Source of the DNA: Gyrodactylus bullatarudis
Taxonomy: Eukaryota; Platyhelminthes; Monogenea; Gyrodactylidea; Gyrodactylidae
Direction: 5' to 3'
NCBI GenBank assembly: GCA_012064415.1
Contig: SSNU01000001.1
Coordinates: 1 to 23,487 of the forward strand
Length of the DNA stretch: 23,487 nt
The notes under the pieces: generated by a model
Told to the model about the DNA's origin: nothing
Seen by the model: only the letters and a program-made list of their open reading frames with translations
Database searches by the model: none
Shown here: positions 18,801 through 23,487 of the stretch, piece after piece
Layout of the letters: each line of letters starts with the position of its first letter
Position numbering within the stretch: the first letter of the stretch is position 1
Position numbers and translations under genes: made by a program

Positions 18801-20131
18801 GATCCGCCAAATTTCTTTGTCTATAGGCATTAAATATCAACGCATGGTTTTTTATAGTGCAACTTTTTTTTACATTTTCTATAACTAAAATGCAACGCAT
18901 AAATATAGATTAAATTATTTCTCTGCAGACTATCTATCAGAAATATTGTGATGATCTTTTTATATAATTACTAACAAGAAGAAAAGTCTATATTCTACCA
19001 AATAGAGTCAAGATATTGGTTAAAATTTATCTGTGCTCAGAAATTTCATATCTTACTAAACACTTCATGTCCCAAACTATTTTTTTCATTACACAAATGA
19101 GAAAATTTGCAATCTAGCCAGAATAATTACGCTGATTCTGAATTTGAATACCTTTTTGTAAGCCGACTTATCATTGGTTAAAATTGGCATTTTTTAGCTC
19201 TTAAATTAAGTTATCTTCAAAACTATGTGAGATATCGAACAGGCGATTGCATATATGAAATCTACGGCCATTGTTTTACGATGGAAAGTTTTTTCTTTTT
19301 TCTCTAAGACCTCAGCAAATAGGTTTTCAAAAAAACGTTCTAAATATTTTTCAAATATTTGAAAAAAATTTCAAAAAATCACCCTTCTTCATATAACTTT
19401 GATGTGCATCAGTGAGAAGCTATCTTTATGAATTATACATATTTTTGTAGCTTAATAAATTTTATGAGGGGTGGAAAAATTATTTGAAGTATCTTTCAGT
19501 TGATGATCGCTCGAGAAAGAGTTGTGGAACAATGGGACATGAAGGGTTAAGTATAATTTCAAGACATTAGAAAAGCTATCACCAAATTTCATTATTATTC
19601 ATTAACATATGCATTCGATGGGAAATTTATTAATTTCCCGGAATACGCACGGATCCTAGCTCTATCATTCAGCAAACGCGTGCCGTACTAATTCAAAGAA
19701 TGCTGATTTTTTCCAAAAACTTAAATTTTGTTTAAAACGTTTATTTGATAACCTATATCCCAAAGTCATAGATTAAAAGTACGATACCTGTAGAATTCAA
19801 ATATTCAGTCACCTGAACTCTCTCTGTTAAATCATTTTTAAAAGTAGCACATGAAAAGACTATAATCAATACATGTATGATAAATACTTGAAATTCCTAA
19901 ATGAATATATTTTTATACAGACGTGGACACAAATTGTACTGTAGATATGCATTTAAAATTTTATTCGTAAGGGGGAGATAAAATGCATTTGAATAAAAGA
20001 CTAAACTTTTTGTTCATTCACGAGATAAATTTTTACGTTGTGTCCCTTTCCTTTCTTTATTTCTTAGATTACATATATTTCTTGAAGTAAAATAATAGGT
20101 TTTGAAGAGACAAAGTATCATAGTAGTAGTA
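18801..20131. other. AT-rich repeat-bearing DNA, no gene seen
   Basis: Contains the second copy of a dispersed repeat at about 19612-19830 (partner at 9874-10105). Near 19340-19375 is a T/A-rich stretch with the palindrome CAAATATTTG. No coding similarity was found. Confidence 0.4.
19612..19830 (+). repeat. Dispersed repeat, copy 2 (pairs with 9874-10105)
   Basis: Same order of landmarks as at 9874: CATTCGATG, AATTAAT-like text, ATCATTCAGCAAACGCGTG, ACTAATTCAAAGAA, TTTGATAACCTATATCCC and CATAGATT, then GAATTCAAAT. Divergence is high. Confidence 0.55.
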
Positions 20132-20627
20132 ATGACCAGTAGACTTGGATGAAATTTCGTAAAACTGATGAAACCGCCTGTAATTTTGTTTAATTAATCT
20201 TTGAGCTATTTCTAAATCATTCCACCATGTCTGGCTGAGTCAACTCTTTAAATGATTCTTGTATCATATGAACAATATTTCGGAAATTTTCAAATTTTGA
20301 ACGTTTTCTATTTTAATTTTTGTTAATTATATTCGATTTATTAACTTTATGCAGTTATAAATAGTTTAAATATTTTATTAAAATAGTTTTTCATATCTTG
20401 GATTTTGAATGTAAAAGATTTTTAATGAAAATATAAATCAAGAGAATATTAAGAACGTTCAAAATTTGAAAATTTCCGAAATTTTGTTTATATGATACAA
20501 GAATCATTCAAAGAGTTGACTGAGCCAGAAATGGTGGAATGATTTAGAAATAGCTCAAAGATTATTTAAACAAAATTACAGGCGGCTTCATCAGTTCTAC
20601 GAAATTTCATCTAAGTCTAATGACCAG
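20132..20627. mobile_element. Non-autonomous DNA transposon (MITE-like), 480 bp, with 8-bp target duplication
   Basis: The element is 20140-20619, beginning TAGACTTGGATGAAATTTCG and ending with the complement of TAGACTTAGATGAAATTTCG. The terminal inverted repeats are 166 bp (20140-20305 and 20454-20619), with a common centre and therefore no net indel, and a handful of mismatches. The 148-bp middle is AT-rich and non-coding. ATGACCAG at 20132-20139 is repeated at 20620-20627 as a perfect 8-bp target-site duplication. An 8-bp duplication fits hAT or P superfamilies and long terminal repeats fit Mutator-like or foldback elements; the family is unresolved. Confidence 0.92.
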
Positions 20628-22071
20628 TGATCAGAATATGCCGATTCTATTTTTTATTGAACGAATTTACGTGAATGTCTAATAGACATTGAATCTCAAA
20701 CGTCATGATACATGTAACAAGAAAACATTTTTACATAATGATTTATCTTTTATTTTATTACATAATGCAAAGTAATCCAAGACAATGGAACTATCGTAAA
20801 AGCCTGATCTCAATTGGCAGAAGAGCATATTTCTCGAAAAAATTAGCAAAAGTTTAATCTACTAATGAGAATGAATGATTGCTGGCATGTTTAATATCTA
20901 ATAGAAAGCATTGAAAAGTTGAATAACACTGAAAATGCCTTTCTGTAAACTCTAAGATGATAAATCTAGAAAATAATTTTAAATTGTACCGCGCAGACGA
21001 TTCGAAATGAGCACGTGTAAAAATTTATTAGTTCTGCAAATGGGTAGGATTCACACAGAGCCAGACAACTTATCGAATCCAATAAATCTCAAAAATACGT
21101 GTGTTTTAGTTATTTTGAAATACATATTCAAGCTTATCATTGAAGTCCGAGTGTGAATAAGTATCTTTAGAAGAAAAGTTGGCCTCTAATGTCTAAGGAT
21201 GCAGGATTTTAACTAAAATCTAACCTTTTTATGAAGTTAGTATTAACATTTTCTAGCCATATTGAATTTTACCACCCAAGATTCAATTCTAAAGTCAGAG
21301 AAACAAATCTTACAGTTAACTTCAAAAGCCTGACTAATACTGCCAATATAAGAAAGAAATTTTAAAATTAAAATTGAGAACATTAGAATGGAAAACCAAC
21401 GATAGAGAACTTCATCACTTTAGTACAATCTTTAGATGAGTAAAGAAGACGCTAAAAATTAAATTGAAGCTTTCGATATCGTTACTATGCTTTGAGTAAA
21501 GCTAATCCTAAATGAAATCGATTATATTTAAGATTAAATTTCTTCAAGTTTAGGGCACATTCCAATTATTCGATAGCGAAACTATTTTTTGATTGCTTCA
21601 ATTCCGTGTTCCAAGCAATAAGATCTGTTAAAAATGAGTTCCAATTTTGATATTTATGATGAAAATCAAAATTAATGAATAAAATTTTGCAAAATTTGTT
21701 TAAAACCAGTGGATGACTTAATTTTTGACAAATTTTTTCAAGTTTTTGACCTTTGATTTTTTTGAAACTATCAAACCTAAAAGATAACAAGTGACATTTT
21801 CTGTACACCCGTCTATCCGGTTTTGACTCTTTCTTAATTAGGTTTTACGTTAGATATAAATTGACTTCTCTGCATCCCGTAAGAGATAATAAAAGACTTG
21901 CCCCTAGGCACTAAAATAAAATTACAATAAAAGCTGTAAATTCTAATTAAAAAGTTAATTAAATATCTATAATACCATGACCTGATTCTACAGACCAAAA
22001 TGTTCCTGAGGTCTTATCTGTATTTCAAGGGAAATTTTCAGTAGTATAGCAATAATCAGGTATTAAGATGA
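20628..22071. other. AT-rich DNA, no gene recognised
   Basis: A minus-strand frame of 80 codons (21566-21808) is unrecognised and lysine/phenylalanine-rich. Near 21806-21825 is GTACACCCGTCTATCCGG, resembling the GACGGATAG-type simple motif found in many repeats. Nothing else stands out. Confidence 0.35.
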
Positions 22072-22455
22072 AACTTTTGTGAATCCAATGAGCAATTAGT
22101 CGAAGCAAATCCCCAATTCACTGAGCTTCTGTCAAGTGTTCCTACAGCAACTACAGATCAGAACAATCATGCTATCCAAGACAAGTCAACTGAAGTTGAT
22201 AATCCAATTAGTTCTCAATCTGCAATTAGTCTTGAAATTGTACCCTCTTCATGCCCAGTAACAACTACAGCTAAGGGTGAAAACGCAAATCAAGAAAAGT
22301 CAACGGAAGTTAATAATCAAATTGATACCCAACCTGTAATTATTACTGAATCCAAAAAGTGTGCAATTAAGTGTTCAATTCCCATTTTTCCAATCAGAGG
22401 ATTTTTAATTTTTCATTATTGTATGTATAAATATCAAGCCGGTGTAAGAGTCTGA
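22072..22455 (+). pseudogene. Open frame with a 38-residue internal duplication, running into terminal repeat C
   Basis: The frame is open from after TGA (22069-22071) to TGA (22453-22455), 127 codons with no suitable Met start. It is Thr/Ser/Gln/Asn-rich and contains two units, 38 codons apart (22138 and 22252), sharing the pattern P-x-T-T and then KSTEVxNxI (DKSTEVDNPI and EKSTEVNNQI). The third-position differences and conserved protein pattern suggest it was once translated. It ends inside promoter module C, as an element's last frame would run into a 3' terminal repeat. The product is unknown. Confidence 0.4.
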
Positions 22456-22474
22456 TAAGAACCGGTGAAATAAA
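22390..22474 (+). promoter_or_regulatory. Retroelement terminal-repeat promoter/poly(A) module, copy C
   Basis: CCAATCAGA (22390-22398), TATAAAT (22426-22432), a hairpin CCGGT (22439-22443) / ACCGG (22461-22465) with a 17-base loop containing CTGATAAGA, and AATAAA (22469-22474). The layout equals copies A and B but the stem sequence is different and still complementary. No second CCGGT lies downstream of the AATAAA. Confidence 0.6.
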
Positions 22475-22519
22475 AGCTTTATTACTCATTATTCACTCGT
22501 CTTCAAAATCGTCTAAGAA

Positions 22520-22591
22520 ATGAATATTTCTACTAATTCAGATGAAACTTTTGTGTTATTCGATTCCTACTTAAACCCTTGCTCAGAATAG
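22520..22591 (+). pseudogene. Short frame start after terminal repeat C
   Basis: ATG at 22520 opens 23 codons (MNISTNSDETFVLFDSYL...) to TAG at 22589-22591. It includes AGATGAAACTTTTGTG (22540-22555), a 16-base exact repeat of 22066-22081, which lies before the frame at 22072-22455. A promoter, then an ATG, then DETFV suggests the 5' end of a retroelement. Too short to classify. Confidence 0.3.
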
Positions 22592-23249
22592 CTCTGTTAA
22601 TCAATACTTAAAAAAATAAATCTAGTATCAACTTTTTCAACTAAAACTAATATTAACTACAATTAATTTTCTTGACAAAATGGAAAATTCTATCTAGCAG
22701 ATACTTGACCAAAAGTTTAATTTTGGTTATGCAGACGAAATCGAACATTAAATATGCTTCTATTGTAACGATGATCAGTTATCAGGAGTAATTATTCCTC
22801 TCATGAGATTTATAAATTAAAATTTATTACCAAAGAAAAAATTCCTAATATATTTTATCACAAGATTTATCATAAATAAAATTTTTAATTATAATTTATC
22901 GATGTAATAAAATCTTTACTGGATTATAAATAATTATTTATCAAGTATTACTTTTCTTTTATTATGATATTAGATTTCCTCCCTAACGATCACTTGATGA
23001 AAAACAAGCTGTCCAGAATTTTTTCCTTTATTTGAATTTCATTAATTTTTTGACAGAACCAATTTTTCTCTCATTTTCACTCATCCATACTTTTAAGAGG
23101 AGAATTTTTTTTGTTAGAAAGTATGATTTTATTGATTTATAAAAGATAAAATAAATAAATATAAATACAAATATTTATACACAGCATCTCTGGATATAAT
23201 ATGGCGGTTCGATAAAAAAAATTAAAAAAAAATAAAAATAATAATTTGA
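22592..23249. other. AT-rich DNA next to the piggyBac end, no gene seen
   Basis: No frame or repeat recognised. The sequence just before the TTAA at 23250 is A-rich and is presumably host target DNA. Confidence 0.4.
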
Positions 23250-23293
23250 TTAACCCTTGCACTGGAAATGCTTGATTTAACATATTTTATAAA

Positions 23294-23314
23294 TTGGGGT
23301 CCATTGGACCCCAA
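23294..23314. repeat. Subterminal palindrome of the piggyBac element
   Basis: TTGGGGTCCA and TGGACCCCAA are perfect 10-bp arms around a single T. Subterminal GGGTC/GACCC palindromes are common in piggyBac-like ends and are probably bound by the transposase. Confidence 0.8.
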
Positions 23315-23390
23315 ACTCTGATTATCAAATATTAAACTATCAGAACTCTAGAAAGTAAAAAAAATAAATTTATTATTGGAAATAAATAAA

Positions 23391-23486
23391 TTATTCTAAT
23401 TTTGGTATTTTAGAAAAGCATTGATCGCAAATAATCTGGCCATGTTCTTGGCAGGTCTTCCTCTCACATTTGCTGCATGTTGTTCT
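23391..23486 (-). CDS. piggyBac transposase C-terminus, partial
   Basis: Read from the right edge, 31 codons end at TAA (23391-23393). Visible residues include the pattern C-x2-C-x4-C-x2-H-x4-C-x2-C (CSKCERKTCQEHGQIICDQC), the cross-brace zinc-binding domain that closes many piggyBac transposases and binds the element ends. The stop lies about 137 bp inside the TTAA-flanked end, a normal distance. The catalytic DDD core lies outside the window. No lesion is seen in this part, so the element may be intact. Confidence 0.8.
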   Translation of the reverse strand, partial: RTTCSKCERKTCQEHGQIICDQCFSKIPKLE

Positions 23487-23487
23487 A

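Larger units (their letters stand above)
23254..23487 (-). mobile_element. piggyBac-family element, 3' end (continues past the window)
   Basis: TTAA at 23250-23253 is the typical piggyBac target site and is followed by CCCTTGCACTGG, a CCCTT-type terminal sequence. A subterminal palindrome and a Cys/His-rich transposase C-terminus follow inward. The element enters the window from the right with its transposase on the minus strand; only its 3' end is visible, so completeness is unknown. Confidence 0.8.

Noticed and set aside
18703..18888. Plus-strand 61-codon frame
   Set aside because: It lies opposite or next to the PLE fragment and has no recognisable motif.
21566..21808. 80-codon minus-strand frame
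   Set aside because: No recognised family, and the composition follows local A/T content; kept only as a note in the gap entry.
1..23487. CRISPR arrays, bacterial operons, rRNA or tRNA genes
   Set aside because: No regular spaced repeats, ribosome-binding patterns or RNA gene landmarks were seen; the window is eukaryotic.

Overview
The window is AT-rich nuclear DNA from an animal, probably an invertebrate. The evidence is an intron-containing gene of the metazoan TENT5 (FAM46) poly(A) polymerase family, GT-AG splicing, AATAAA polyadenylation signals, and remains of animal transposon classes: Tc1/mariner, Penelope-like, a CR1/Jockey-like non-LTR element and piggyBac. I cannot name the species. 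Gene density is very low: one convincing host gene in 23.5 kb, with the rest decayed mobile elements and dispersed AT-rich repeats. Layout: 0.4-1.4 kb holds a broken Tc1/mariner-type transposase. 3.9-6.0 kb holds the two-exon TENT5 gene, with CCAAT boxes upstream and several AATAAA signals downstream. 8.4-9.8 kb holds two Penelope-like (PLE) 3' ends and a terminal-repeat promoter module. 10.8-11.06 kb holds an unrecognised open frame on the minus strand. 11.4-15.9 kb is a cluster of one AT-rich repeat family, interrupted by a dead non-LTR reverse transcriptase, that ends in an almost perfect 509-bp inverted repeat. 16.6-18.8 kb holds more PLE pieces: a GIY-YIG C-terminus, a promoter with a hammerhead-like motif, the start of a new frame, a second promoter module and a larger GIY-YIG fragment. 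20.1-20.6 kb is a 480-bp non-autonomous DNA transposon with 166-bp terminal inverted repeats and 8-bp target-site duplications. 22.1-22.6 kb is another retroelement terminal-repeat junction. The right edge (23.25 kb onward) is the 3' end of a piggyBac element with its TTAA, subterminal palindrome and Cys/His-rich transposase C-terminus. The most interesting pattern is a module seen three times (about 9.70, 17.50 and 22.39 kb): CCAATCAGA, TATA-like box, short hairpin, AATAAA. The hairpin stems differ but stay complementary (GGCAT/ATGCC in two copies, CCGGT/ACCGG in the third). In two copies the 3' stem strand could instead pair with a second GGCAT beyond the AATAAA, which suggests an RNA switch on polyadenylation in the terminal repeat. 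A fourth terminal repeat (about 16.92 kb) has an inverted CCAAT box, a TATA box and hammerhead-like boxes. All motif calls were made by eye; no alignments or folding programs were run.
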